Below, piece after piece: positions 37,171-45,142 of a DNA stretch of 64,000 nt (position 1 is the first letter of the stretch; the number at the start of each line of letters is the position of its first letter). Under the pieces are notes generated by a model. The model ran no database searches. It had not been told where the DNA came from and saw nothing but the letters and a program-made list of their open reading frames with translations. The translations under genes were made by a program, and so were the position numbers. This stretch comes from Nonomuraea zeae (GTDB lineage Bacteria; Actinomycetota; Actinomycetes; Streptosporangiales; Streptosporangiaceae): positions 1 through 64,000 of the forward strand of contig NZ_VCKX01000029.1 in NCBI RefSeq assembly GCF_005889725.1, in the 5' to 3' direction.

Positions 37171-38010
37171 TCAGGTCGACGCCGTTCCGAAGGCAGCGGT
37201 GTGGTCGGCGACCCATTGTGCGTAGGTGAAGGGTGGTCGGCCGGTCACTTGTTCGACCGTCGGCAGGACCTCCGCGGTCTTGCCGACTCTCGCGGTGAGC
37301 GCGTCGACGTAATCGTCGATGCCCTGGGCGGGCATGCCGAGGCGGGCCATCTCGTCCCGGAACCAGTCCTCGGATTGCTCCTGCCACCGCAACGGCCGCC
37401 CGATGGTCTCCGCGATGATGCGCAGCCGGTCGATCTGGGTCAGCGACTGCGGTCCGGTCACCGAGTACCCCTCGCCGGCGCGCCCGTCGAGGAGGCTGCG
37501 GACGGCGACCGCGGCGATGTCGCGCGGGTCTACCGGGGCCGTCGCGGCGTCGCCGAACCGTCCGCGCACGACATCGCCGTCGATGATCTGGGATGCCCAG
37601 ACCAGATCGTTGGTCGTGAACCCGTCAGGCCGCACGAAGGTCCACGGCAACCCGGACGCTTGGACGGATCGTTCGAGCCGCAGGTGCGCCTCGCCGACCC
37701 AGCCGGGCACAGACCACGTGACGGATATCGAGGACAGCATCACGAGATGCCGCAGGCCGGCGTGCTTCGCCGCGTTGAGGAATCCGTCGACCCCCTGGAG
37801 AACGGGGAACAGGAAGGCACGCTCGATGCCGGACAGGGCCTCCGTCAGGGTCTCCGGCTGGGTCAGGTCGCCGGTCGCGACTTCGACCTGGTCGGGGAAC
37901 GTCTGGCCGCTGGGGTTGCGGGTGATGACGCGGACCTTCTCACCTTCCTCCAGGAGTTGGCGGACGACGTGGGAACCGACGTTTCCGCTGGCACCGGTTA
38001 CCAGGATCAT
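37171..38010 (-). CDS. NmrA-like NAD(P)-binding oxidoreductase
   Basis: 279 residues, atypical short-chain dehydrogenase. ATG 38010 follows AAGGAGATCTCC. The N-terminal Rossmann motif is VTGASGNVGSHVVRQLLEEG, with the NADP-type loop VRVITRNPSGQ. DLTQPETLTEAL and VMLSSISVTW follow, and there is no classical YxxxK catalytic pair, as in NmrA and quinone oxidoreductase 2-like members. Last gene of the operon behind the SnoaL-extended sigma factor. Such sigma factors are known to control oxidoreductase/epimerase genes, so it is probably a regulon target. Confidence 0.88.
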   Translation of the reverse strand: MILVTGASGNVGSHVVRQLLEEGEKVRVITRNPSGQTFPDQVEVATGDLTQPETLTEALSGIERAFLFPVLQGVDGFLNAAKHAGLRHLVMLSSISVTWSVPGWVGEAHLRLERSVQASGLPWTFVRPDGFTTNDLVWASQIIDGDVVRGRFGDAATAPVDPRDIAAVAVRSLLDGRAGEGYSVTGPQSLTQIDRLRIIAETIGRPLRWQEQSEDWFRDEMARLGMPAQGIDDYVDALTARVGKTAEVLPTVEQVTGRPPFTYAQWVADHTAAFGTAST

Positions 38011-38132
38011 GGTGGAGATCTCCTTTAGTTTCGTTTTTGCGTGCACCAACCACGCCAGCGACGACGAACCTCACGCCCAGGGACGGCCTGCGGGGTTGGG
38101 GACTGCCCGCCCCGATCCCGCACGCGAGGGCG

Positions 38133-38519
38133 TCAGCCGATGAAGGACTCGGGGCCTAAGAAGCGGCCCCATGCCACGAAAGCGGCCAGGGCGAGATAGA
38201 CCACGTCGCCCACGACCGTTGCTCTCTCGCCACGACGGAGGCGCGTGATGATCGCGCCGACAAACAGCAGCACCGCACCTGTAGCGGCCAACGGAACGAG
38301 AACCGGCGCGATGCCGAGTACGGCGGGCAGGATCAGTCCCACCGCGGCCAGGAGTTCGAGGCCTCCGATGGTCTTGAGAGCACCGGGGCTGAAGTCTTCG
38401 ACCCATCGGGTTGCGGCGCCGAAGCCGGCGATCTTCTCCTTGGGCACGAACAGCTTGGCGCTGCTGACCAGCAAGGCGGCGGCCAGTAATCCGGCGACGA
38501 TCCATAGTGCGATGTTCAT
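38133..38519 (-). CDS. DoxX-family membrane protein
   Basis: 128 residues from ATG 38519 (MNIALWIVAGLLAAALLVSS). Four predicted membrane helices: ALWIVAGLLAAALLVSS, TIGGLELLAAVGLILPAVLG, VLVPLAATGAVLLFVGAIIT and VVYLALAAFVAWGRFLG. The small DoxX fold is linked to thiol and redox stress in actinobacteria. Third gene of the operon. Confidence 0.88.
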   Translation of the reverse strand: MNIALWIVAGLLAAALLVSSAKLFVPKEKIAGFGAATRWVEDFSPGALKTIGGLELLAAVGLILPAVLGIAPVLVPLAATGAVLLFVGAIITRLRRGERATVVGDVVYLALAAFVAWGRFLGPESFIG

Positions 38520-38608
38520 GAGTTTTGTCCTTGGCCCAATGTCGGGGGTGACGAACGGACCCGGGGTCGTCCCGGGCCCGCCCGCGATCCTGAGGGGGAA
38601 TGTCCGCG

Positions 38609-39079
38609 TCAGCCGAACTGACCGGGCTGGTACTCGCCGCCGGGCGTCCGTGTGATCACGTTCAGCCGGTTGAAGGCGTTGATCGTGCAGATCAGGGCCA
38701 CCAGGGCCATCATCTGATCCTCGTCGAAGTGCTTCGCCGCGTTCGCCCACGCCTCATCGGTGACGCCGCTGGAGTCGGCGAGGCGGGTGCCCTGCTCGGT
38801 GAGTTCCAGCGCCGCCCGCTCCGCCTCGGTATAGACGGTCGTCTCCCGCCATGCCCCGACCAAGTTGATCCGCACCATGCTCTCGCCGGCGGCCGCGGCG
38901 TCCTTGGTGTGCATGTCGAGGCAGCCGCCGCAGCCGTTGATCTGGCTGGCGCGGATCTTCACCAGCTCCTGCACCGCCTTCGGCAGTGCCGAGTCGGTGA
39001 TGACCTTGTTCGACGAGATGATGTACTTGGCCCACTTCGACCCGACCTCGTTGCCCATGGGGTTGATCCGGGTTTCCAT
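38609..39079 (-). CDS. Carboxymuconolactone decarboxylase / AhpD-like protein
   Basis: 156 residues. The AhpD-like core has KIRASQINGCGGCLDMHTKD, with the CxxC..H redox motif typical of peroxidase-type members instead of true decarboxylases, then EAERAALELTEQGTRLADSS and the helix IDLNALIGLI-like ALVALICTINAFNRLNVITR. ATG 39079 follows AAGGAGATCG. CMD-like proteins are the classic target of ECF41-type sigma factors, which is the gene directly upstream. Confidence 0.9.
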   Translation of the reverse strand: METRINPMGNEVGSKWAKYIISSNKVITDSALPKAVQELVKIRASQINGCGGCLDMHTKDAAAAGESMVRINLVGAWRETTVYTEAERAALELTEQGTRLADSSGVTDEAWANAAKHFDEDQMMALVALICTINAFNRLNVITRTPGGEYQPGQFG

Positions 39080-39164
39080 CTCGATCTCCTTCGTCTTCGG
39101 ATGCTTGCACCACTACGACGAAGCCCCCCACGAAGACGTAACAACCCCATGCGACAGACATGCG

Positions 39165-40046
39165 CTACTCGGGTCGCGCGGGCAGACCCATGGTGTCGAG
39201 AAGCTTGCGGTCGCTCACGGTCAGGAGCTCGACGATCCGGCCGTCGACCACGGTGCACCCCACCACGCCGAGCACCTTGCCTTTCGCACCCCAGGCCACG
39301 AACCCGGGGTCGCCGTTGACCAGGACCGCCAGCGCCGAGGTCATTGACCGGATGCCGCGCAGGATCGGGCCGGCCACCTCGGCCGCCCCGACCGTGGTCA
39401 GCACGCCCTGCGGGTGGTACGTGCGCCAGGTCACCTTCGGATCGAGCAGCCGTACGAGCCCTTCGAAGTCCCCGTTGCGCGCCGCGGCAAGAAATGCGTC
39501 GACCACGGCGCGCTGCCGCCGCGGCTCCTGCTTCGGCGGCGGTGTGCCCTGCACCTTCCGGCGGGCCCGGCTGGCGAGCATCTTGGTCGCATCGGTGGAC
39601 CGGCCGATGATCTCTCCGATCTCGGCGAAGGGCACCGCGAACATGTCATGCAGGACGAACGCCAGCCGTTCGGTGGGCGTGAGGGTGTCGAGCACCACCA
39701 GCAGTGCCAGCCCGACCGATTCGGCGAGCATCACGTCGTCCTCGGGTGCCGCCCCGCCGTCGACGGTCACCACCAGCTCGGACAGCCGGTCTTCGTACGA
39801 CAGCTTGGCCCGGGTCGTGCGCGAACGCAGCACGTCGATGCAGACCCGGCCGACCACGGTGGTCAGCCAGCCGGCCAGGTTGTCGATCGCGGCCGCGTCC
39901 TGCCGCGCCAGCCGGATCCACGCCTCCTGCACCGCATCCTCGGCGTCCGCCCGCGACCCGAGCATCCGGTAGGCGACCGCCACTAGGCGCTCGCGCTGCT
40001 GTTCGAAGGCTCCCACCAGTGCTTCGTGCGGACCTGATCCGGCCAT
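39165..40046 (-). CDS. SnoaL-extended ECF sigma factor (ECF41/ECF56-like, SigJ type)
   Basis: 293 residues from ATG 40046, preceded by AAGGAAGG. Region 2: FEQQRERLVAVAYRMLGSRA then EDAVQEAWIRLARQD. Region 4: LDTLTPTERLAFVLHDMFAV, then helix-turn-helix EIGEIIGRSTDATKMLASRA. The C-terminal 110 residues form an NTF2/SnoaL-like domain (AVVDAFLAAARNGDFEGLVR, LVNGDPGFVAWGAKGKVLGV) that replaces a separate anti-sigma factor in these groups. The WLPEP motif of ECF41 is not evident, so ECF56 is as likely. It should direct transcription of the CMD-DoxX-NmrA genes behind it. Confidence 0.92.
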   Translation of the reverse strand: MAGSGPHEALVGAFEQQRERLVAVAYRMLGSRADAEDAVQEAWIRLARQDAAAIDNLAGWLTTVVGRVCIDVLRSRTTRAKLSYEDRLSELVVTVDGGAAPEDDVMLAESVGLALLVVLDTLTPTERLAFVLHDMFAVPFAEIGEIIGRSTDATKMLASRARRKVQGTPPPKQEPRRQRAVVDAFLAAARNGDFEGLVRLLDPKVTWRTYHPQGVLTTVGAAEVAGPILRGIRSMTSALAVLVNGDPGFVAWGAKGKVLGVVGCTVVDGRIVELLTVSDRKLLDTMGLPARPE

Positions 40047-40079
40047 GTTGTTACCTTCCTTGCGCACATTCCGTCATGG

Positions 40080-40205
40080 TCATGACGGGCCCGAAGGCGA
40101 CGAGGTAACCGTTGGGCGTGCGACGGCCCAGCCGATCAGCACCAGGCTCAGCACGGCGATCAGCCCGCAGACCGCGGCGATCGCGAAGACGATGAAAGTG
40201 ATCAC
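40080..40205 (-). CDS. Very small membrane protein ahead of the sigma gene
   Basis: 41 residues from GTG 40205 with GGAG eight bases upstream: VITFIVFAIAAVCGLIAVLS, then LVLIGWAVARPTVTSSPS. One strongly hydrophobic helix and a short polar tail. It ends 33 bases before the sigma-factor ATG, so it would lead the operon. Too short to assign; it could be a leader peptide or a small regulator. Confidence 0.35.
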   Translation of the reverse strand: MITFIVFAIAAVCGLIAVLSLVLIGWAVARPTVTSSPSGPS

Positions 40206-40261
40206 TGCGACGACTCCATGCGCGGCTTACCAGTCTCGCGGACTGGCAGCTGCGGCCAACC

Positions 40262-40331
40262 TACTTGCCTTACGTGACTGACACGCATCCAAGCGGCTGA
40301 CCAGCTAGTTCGCTTGGCAACCCCAGATAAC
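40262..40331. repeat. Right end of the 3.4 kb insertion
   Basis: Inverted counterparts of the left-end blocks: TACTTGCCTTAC 40262-40273, GGCTGACCAGCT 40295-40306, ACCCCAGATAAC 40320-40331. A further internal palindrome, CCAAGCG..CGCTTGG, lies between the outer blocks. Spacing differs from the left end. Confidence 0.65.
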
Positions 40332-40335
40332 CCTA

Positions 40336-41145
40336 GCTGCGCGCTCGCTGGCGAGGCCCGCCCTCGTGCAGTAGGCGGGCCCATGCCTCGACGTCGGCGG
40401 CGATGCCGGGAGCGATACCGCTCAGCTTGCCGGCCAGCCAACTGTCGAAGGCGGGGACGCGGTCATCATCGAGCAGACGATGTGGGCGAGGACTTCGACG
40501 GTGCGTCCGACGCTGAGGCCGTGGTGACGCAGCTTGGGAAACACTTCCGAGAAGCGGATCATGTCGCCGGGAGTGTGGGTGGACAGCAGCATGACCAGGG
40601 CCCGGTCGACATCGCTGATGATCCACCGGGTCCAACCCCGAGCCTCGGCGAGGGCAGCGGCCGCCGCGCGGGCCGTGCGTAAGGCCGGGTTGGCCGGGTC
40701 GGCGTGCCGGCGCCGGTCGAACCGGGCGTAGTCGCGACGCACTGTGATGGGCAGCCGCAGCTGAGCCCAGCGATGGGGAAGATCTCTGGCTGAGCGGGCA
40801 GCGGCTGGGGACGGGAGCGTCGGCGTCCCTGCCGTCCAATGCGCGGCCCAGGACCTTGGGATCGCTGCCGGTGCATGTTGCTGAGGAACGGCTGCTGGCA
40901 GGTGAGCCTGCGCAGGAACGGTTCCAGCACGGTGACCTCGTCTTTGGCCTCCAGGCTGGCCTGCAGCCAACACAGCCGGCAATACCCTTTCTTGATCGGG
41001 ACCTCGCGGTGACAGCTTGCGCGCTGGCCGACTTGGGGAGTTGGCCGAAGGTGTAGCAGGCGCGGCAGTATCGGCCCGGGAGCACGCCCCAGGCATAGCA
41101 GCCCACGCAGGTCGCCGCCGGTTTGGTCGGGGAGATGAAGCCCAT
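40336..41145 (-). pseudogene. Recombinase-associated protein with zinc ribbons, N-terminal part (split gene)
   Basis: ATG 41145 overlaps the XRE stop (TGATG). The start, MGFISPTKPAATCVGCYAWG then YCRACYTFGQL, is followed in a shifted frame by SCHREVPIKKGYCRLCWLQA: paired CxxC zinc ribbons. Later segments VLEPFLRRLTCQQPFLSNMH, DYARFDRRRHADPANPALR, LVMLLSTHTPGDMIRFSEVF and DDDRVPAFDSWLAGKLSGIA occur in alternating frames, so at least three indels exist. It ends ..GGPRQRARS where the 3.4 kb insertion begins and continues at 36920. Confidence 0.7.
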
Positions 41146-41468
41146 CAGGCGGGTGGCAGCGACCGTCCGTCCCGCCGCTTGGGCGTCACCACAGGCGTCT
41201 CGCCCACGGCTGTGACGCGGGCCTGGCCGCTCTCGGCAGGAGCGGGCACGAGTTCCGGTTCGGAGATCAGCAGCTCTGCGATGCCGCAACCGAGCACGGC
41301 GCAGATAACGTCCAGATCCTCCAGCTTGACGCTGGCCGGATGACCCGACCACAGGCCGGACATCTTCCCGGCGCTGATCACCATGCCACGTTCGGCGAGC
41401 AGACGCTGCAGCTCGCTGGCCTTCCAGATGCCGCGGTTGGCAGCGGCCAGGCGCAGGTTCCACTTCAT
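41145..41468 (-). CDS. XRE-family helix-turn-helix regulator
   Basis: 107 residues. ATG 41468 overlaps the recombinase stop (ATGA), and its own stop overlaps the next ATG (TGATG), so three genes are translationally coupled. Helix-turn-helix of the Cro/C1 type: ELQRLLAERGMVISAGKMSG, LEDLDVICAVLGCGIAELLI. A basic C-terminal tail (TPKRRDGRSLPP) may contact DNA. Likely sets expression of the recombinase operon or helps build the recombination complex. Confidence 0.85.
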   Translation of the reverse strand: MKWNLRLAAANRGIWKASELQRLLAERGMVISAGKMSGLWSGHPASVKLEDLDVICAVLGCGIAELLISEPELVPAPAESGQARVTAVGETPVVTPKRRDGRSLPPA

Positions 41469-42562
41469 GGGATCAATCCCTTCAGCCGGTCGGCGGCTGG
41501 TTGCTGTCCGGCGAGCCAGGCCTCTTCGACGTGCGTGCGATGGACGTGGATGTACTTCATCGTGGTGGCCACCCACGCGTGGCCGAGGGTTTCCTGGATG
41601 GCGATCAAGTCCATGCCGGCGAAGTAGAGCTGGCTGGCGCAAAAGTGCCGCAGAACGTGCGGTGTCAGCTTCTCTTTCCAGTCCGGCAGGTGCCGGGCGG
41701 CGGCTTCGGCCAGCGCGGCGCGCAACGCTTCGGTGCCGACGCGGGAGGCGCTGCCGTCGGCGTTCTTGCGCTCGGAGGGCAGGAGCGGGACGCCGTGACG
41801 GGTGTGGTCGTCGCCGAAGTGGCCCCAGACGTCCTCGACGAACCAGCGTAGCGTCCGGCCGGCATCGTTGATCAGCGGAACCATCCGCTCGCGCGGGCCG
41901 GAGCCGCGGGCGCCCTTGCCGAGGCGAACGTGGAGTTTGCCGAACCTGCCCAGCTCCCATTTGACGTCGGCCAGGTCGAGGCTGCGAGCCTCGTTCACCC
42001 GCAGGCCGACCTCGGCCATCAGCCGGGCCGCGGTGTAGTTGCGGGCTGTGGGGGCGAAATTGCGACAGGTGGCAAGCTCTGCGCGCCAGCCGGCGAACAG
42101 GCGGGTGATCTGCTCGGCGCTGGGCGGGACCCGCAGCGCCGCGTCCTTCTGCCCGCGCGGCCGGTTCATCTCATCGATCGGGCGCTCCACCACGTGCCCG
42201 GTCAGCTGATGGATCTCGATCTTGTGTCGTAGCTCCAGGAACAAGAAGTAGGTAGTGATCGCCTGGGCCCGCGACAGGCGGGTGCCTTTGGCCGCACCGC
42301 GTAGTACCTGGCCGAAGTAGGCGTCGGCGTCGGCCGGTTCCATCGACCACCACGGCCGGCCGAGCCATGCCCGGACCTGCTCGATGTGGATCACCTCAGA
42401 GCTGATCGTGGCGTCTGACAGGCCGGCAGCCGCACGCGCGAGCACGAACCCGGCCAGCACGTCGGTCTCGAACTCAACCAGCTCTTCGGGGCCGACCGGG
42501 GCAGGCGCCTCACGGAGATCTCGCACGACGGACAGGCTCAACCCACGCCTCCTCGTCTTCAT
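41465..42562 (-). CDS. Tyrosine recombinase/integrase
   Basis: 365 residues, intact. SAM-like N-terminal DNA-binding domain (AGLSDATISSEVIHIEQVRA), then the catalytic domain with Arg in EVGLRVNEARSLDLADVKW, H-x-x-R in LTPHVLRHFCASQLYF, and the Tyr nucleophile in VATTMKYIHVHRTHVEEAW. First gene of a three-gene overlapping operon with an XRE protein and a second recombinase-like protein. It cuts and joins DNA at short core sites; the attachment sites of this element are not certain. Confidence 0.92.
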   Translation of the reverse strand: MKTRRRGLSLSVVRDLREAPAPVGPEELVEFETDVLAGFVLARAAAGLSDATISSEVIHIEQVRAWLGRPWWSMEPADADAYFGQVLRGAAKGTRLSRAQAITTYFLFLELRHKIEIHQLTGHVVERPIDEMNRPRGQKDAALRVPPSAEQITRLFAGWRAELATCRNFAPTARNYTAARLMAEVGLRVNEARSLDLADVKWELGRFGKLHVRLGKGARGSGPRERMVPLINDAGRTLRWFVEDVWGHFGDDHTRHGVPLLPSERKNADGSASRVGTEALRAALAEAAARHLPDWKEKLTPHVLRHFCASQLYFAGMDLIAIQETLGHAWVATTMKYIHVHRTHVEEAWLAGQQPAADRLKGLIP

Positions 42563-42672
42563 CGGCGATGTCAGACGATCGAGGAGAACGATAGACCTTC
42601 AGAATCTCTGAAGTCTCGTCAACTTCGGAAACTCCAGGGGCCCCAAGCAGAAGGTGCAGGTCCAGGGACTAG

Positions 42673-42873
42673 TCAGGCCACAGGGACCTCAAGGAACCCA
42701 AGACTGGCCCTGGTCTTCCGCACCCACCGCCAATGCCGAGCTCGACATGACGAGCTGCAGAACCGCGCGTCGCGCCGGACCCAACCCGGCAGGATCTCAC
42801 CACACCCCGGACATCGCCGCTGAGGCTTTTCCACCACCTCACAAGGATGCTTCGGGTCACTCCAACGCGCCAT
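42673..42873 (-). CDS. Small zinc-finger protein
   Basis: 66 residues from ATG 42873. CPGCGEILPGWVRRDARFC then SSSCRARHWRW gives a CxxC..CxxxC zinc knuckle of the type found in small proteins of actinobacterial mobile elements. It lies 110 bp upstream of the recombinase operon in the same direction and may be its first gene. Confidence 0.6.
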   Translation of the reverse strand: MARWSDPKHPCEVVEKPQRRCPGCGEILPGWVRRDARFCSSSCRARHWRWVRKTRASLGFLEVPVA

Positions 42874-42938
42874 GATCGTTGCTAGGGAAGATCACCAGCT
42901 TTGGAACAGGCATTTAGTCGCATGGAGCGGAGCACCTC

Positions 42939-43307
42939 GTGGCCAAGGCCACCAACGACGCCCACCTGTGGGCCAGCATGATCTCTCCAATCAAGGCGGC
43001 GGGCGTCCGGGAAGCCGAAACCCTCGCGCGTGTCCTGGTCGCCGTCGTGCGGCGCGAACAGGTTCCCAGCGGCGCGCACTTCGGGCCCGGCGACGACATC
43101 CCCTACGACGTCACCACCGTCTCCGATCTGGACGGCGACATCTGGCAGCGCCAGTCGTCCGACCCTGCCAGCACCCAGCGTGATCACTGGAGGATGCGCG
43201 ACCACGACCCCGACGAGCACGAAGGTGTCGCCGCCGGGGTGTACCTCACCCCGCACCTGCTCACTGCCTACGGCCCGGTCACTGCCGTCCAGCCCAAAGC
43301 ACGGTGA
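42939..43307 (+). CDS. Hypothetical protein
   Basis: 122 residues from GTG 42939 with GGAG upstream. Sequence such as AHLWASMISPIKAAGVREAE then LVAVVRREQVPSGAHFGPGD is soluble and clearly coding, ending GVYLTPHLLTAYGPVTAV. No family recognised. Divergent from the zinc-finger gene, so both may share a promoter region at 42874-42938. Confidence 0.6.
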   Translation: MAKATNDAHLWASMISPIKAAGVREAETLARVLVAVVRREQVPSGAHFGPGDDIPYDVTTVSDLDGDIWQRQSSDPASTQRDHWRMRDHDPDEHEGVAAGVYLTPHLLTAYGPVTAVQPKAR

Positions 43308-43860
43308 CCGCGGCCGCCGGGCTCGCAGAGCAAGACCCCGCCGGCTGGTGCCTGCTGCGAGAGCAATCCAGATCTACACCGACTTCGTGTCAGGCGGTGT
43401 CTCCTGGAGCACCCGTGCCACGGGCACCCACTGGGGCGGCTGCCCATTATGAGCTGTATTGGTCGGGGGAGATAGGTCGACGCTGGGCGTCGCTCATGGA
43501 CCTCTCCCGAGGGTGCGGATCTGCTCTCATCGTGACCGCTCGGGTGCGGTCGCTGGTCGCGGGAGTTCAGCGCGTGTACAGCGACGGCACGATCCGCCAC
43601 TACGGCCGGGCGATGGCCCGGACCTCGGCCTCGAGCGCGGCCGCCGCCGCGGCGGCGGAGGACCGGGGGACCGGCCTGCTCGGCCAGCGCGGGCAGCACC
43701 TCGCCGATGAGCCGCATGTCCTCATCATCGTCGGGGTCGCCGGGCATTCTTTCGCCAGTAACTGCTGTGGCTGAGGAGCGATGTAGCACCGTAGCGAGCC
43801 GCCACCGACAAGTCGATCAAGTAAGACCTTGGCCTCGGCGGCCGCCTGAAGTCCAGTGTT
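43308..43860. other. Stretch with a possible decayed gene
   Basis: On the minus strand MPGDPDDDEDMRLIGEVLPA then LAEQAG (about 43660-43747) looks like the start of a real protein, but the frame loses protein character within 40 residues. The plus strand shows nothing better. One copy of the 28-bp repeat (43792-43819) lies at the right side. Confidence 0.3.
43792..43819. repeat. 28-bp direct repeat, copy 1
   Basis: TAGCGAGCCGCCACCGACAA onward equals 44730-44757 except for one base. On the minus strand it encodes the tail LIDL(A/S)VAAR. The two copies flank the membrane-protein gene at 43861. Confidence 0.8.
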
Positions 43861-44685
43861 CTAGGCTGAGGGCTGCTGCACGGGGACGGGCGAAAGCAGC
43901 GACGGCTCGGCACGGGGAGCGGCGAGTTCGTGGGCCGAACGGGCCAGCCAGATCGTGACCAGGACGTCGAGGGCCGCCACGGCGTCGGCGTAGACGTTTC
44001 CCAGGTCCGCGAGCAGCCAAGCCACCGGCATCGAGACGAAGGGCACCACCAGGCCGGCGATGCCGTACCGGACGGTGGATCGCGGCCAGCGGCCGTCCCC
44101 CCGCTGCGCCCGCAGAATCAGGATTGTCCAGAGCAGGCCTGCCCCGCCGCAGACCAGCGCCAGCGAATCGGGCATACGAAGGCTGAAGAGGCGCAGCACG
44201 ACATAGGCGATGACGCCTCCATATGACAGGAGGCCGACGGCCCGGACGTGACCCGCATGCCGCAGGCTCGCGCCCAGCACCGGCGGGAACAGCACCACGA
44301 GCGGCACCATCGACACGGCGCTGAGTATCGCCGCCACCCCGAACCAGTCATACACGAAGGGCGAGATCAGCCCGTACGCCGCCGCGATGTACAGCGCTGT
44401 CCGCAGCCGTCGCACGGCGCGGTCCTGCTCCGGCGGCGGACCCGCCAGCGGCCCCCGCAGGCACTGCCACAGCGCCCAGGCAAACGGCAGCCCGGCCACC
44501 ACCAAGACGAGCGTGTTCGGCCACGTCACCGGAGCGGTCTCGTTCGCCGGCGTGAAGAGGGTCAGCCGCCACAACGTGCCGAGATCGCCGGACGTCAGCG
44601 CGATCATCGCGGCGACCACCAGCGCGGCGAGATAGAAACCCGTGAAAAGCAGAGCGGGAACGCCCAGACGGTAACGACGGACCAC
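43861..44685 (-). CDS. Hypothetical polytopic membrane protein
   Basis: 274 residues with about seven membrane helices, among them VPALLFTGFYLAALVVAAMI, TLVLVVAGLPFAWALWQCL, AALYIAAAYGLISPFVYDWF-like ALYIAAAYGLISPFVYDWFG, ILSAVSMVPLVVLFPPVLGA and YGIAGLVVPFVSMPVAWLLA. No transporter or enzyme motif was seen. The gene is bracketed by the 28-bp direct repeats. Confidence 0.75.
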   Translation of the reverse strand: MVRRYRLGVPALLFTGFYLAALVVAAMIALTSGDLGTLWRLTLFTPANETAPVTWPNTLVLVVAGLPFAWALWQCLRGPLAGPPPEQDRAVRRLRTALYIAAAYGLISPFVYDWFGVAAILSAVSMVPLVVLFPPVLGASLRHAGHVRAVGLLSYGGVIAYVVLRLFSLRMPDSLALVCGGAGLLWTILILRAQRGDGRWPRSTVRYGIAGLVVPFVSMPVAWLLADLGNVYADAVAALDVLVTIWLARSAHELAAPRAEPSLLSPVPVQQPSA

Positions 44686-44728
44686 GTGACTCTTCCGATG
44701 ACGGCGGGGGAACAGAGGGCGTCTTACC

Positions 44729-45028
44729 TTAGCGAGCCGCCACCGCCAAGTCGATCAGACGCGACCCCGGCCTTGCGCCGTCGCGATGCGGCGCGGCCGT
44801 GCTGTCAGAGCAGGCGTCGAAGGGCAACACCTGTGTTGCATAGCTCAGCACTGTCATCGGCCAGATGACCAGGAACAACACCGCCTCAGCGCTGCACAGG
44901 AGCCAGTCTCCAACAGCGGGAGAACGTGCACCACGGTGACGGGGCACTCTGCCCCTGCGCCGCGAGCACGGCACGCTCGGCCAGCCGTTGTGCCCAGTCT
45001 GGCTGGCGTGGCCCTTCCGGTGGGTCAT
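44729..45028 (-). CDS. Small hypothetical membrane protein
   Basis: 99 residues in the longest form. Only the last 60 look coding: VGDWLLCSAEAVLFLVIWPM then TVLSYATQVLPFDACSD, one membrane helix, then a tail ending LIDLAVAAR encoded in the 28-bp repeat. The true start is unclear. The duplicated tail beyond the next gene suggests that gene was inserted into, or copied together with, this one. Confidence 0.35.
   Translation of the reverse strand: MTHRKGHASQTGHNGWPSVPCSRRRGRVPRHRGARSPAVGDWLLCSAEAVLFLVIWPMTVLSYATQVLPFDACSDSTAAPHRDGARPGSRLIDLAVAAR
44730..44757. repeat. 28-bp direct repeat, copy 2
   Basis: Matches 43792-43819 with one substitution. It includes the stop codon and last codons of the small membrane gene at 44729. 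Confidence 0.8.
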
Positions 45029-45142
45029 CGCTGTCGGGCGTTTCGGGCCGCTTGTCGGTGCTCATCGGGGGGAGAGGTCCTTTCGTTGACGAGGTGGTCG
45101 CGGTGGCCGGGGAGGGGACTTGGCGGTCCCGTGCTAAGGCGA

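Larger units (their letters stand above)
36921..40335. mobile_element. 3.4 kb insertion carrying an ECF sigma operon
   Basis: It lies exactly between codon AGC (ending the N-terminal half, 40336-40338) and codon ATC (starting the C-terminal half, 36918-36920) of a recombinase-like gene. Its two ends share three blocks in the same order, inverted: GTTATCTtGGGT / GTTATCTgGGGT, AGTGGTCAGCC / AGCTGGTCAGCC, and GTAAGGCAAGTA in both. Inside are four minus-strand genes (sigma factor, CMD, DoxX, NmrA), a small membrane ORF and a fragment of another recombinase start. No intact transposase or recombinase is inside, so it was probably moved in trans. Confidence 0.65.

Noticed and set aside
36919..38028. 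Long plus-strand frame opposite the NmrA gene
   Set aside because: Only its first part (37010-37112) resembles a recombinase start; the rest is antisense to the well-supported NmrA-like gene.
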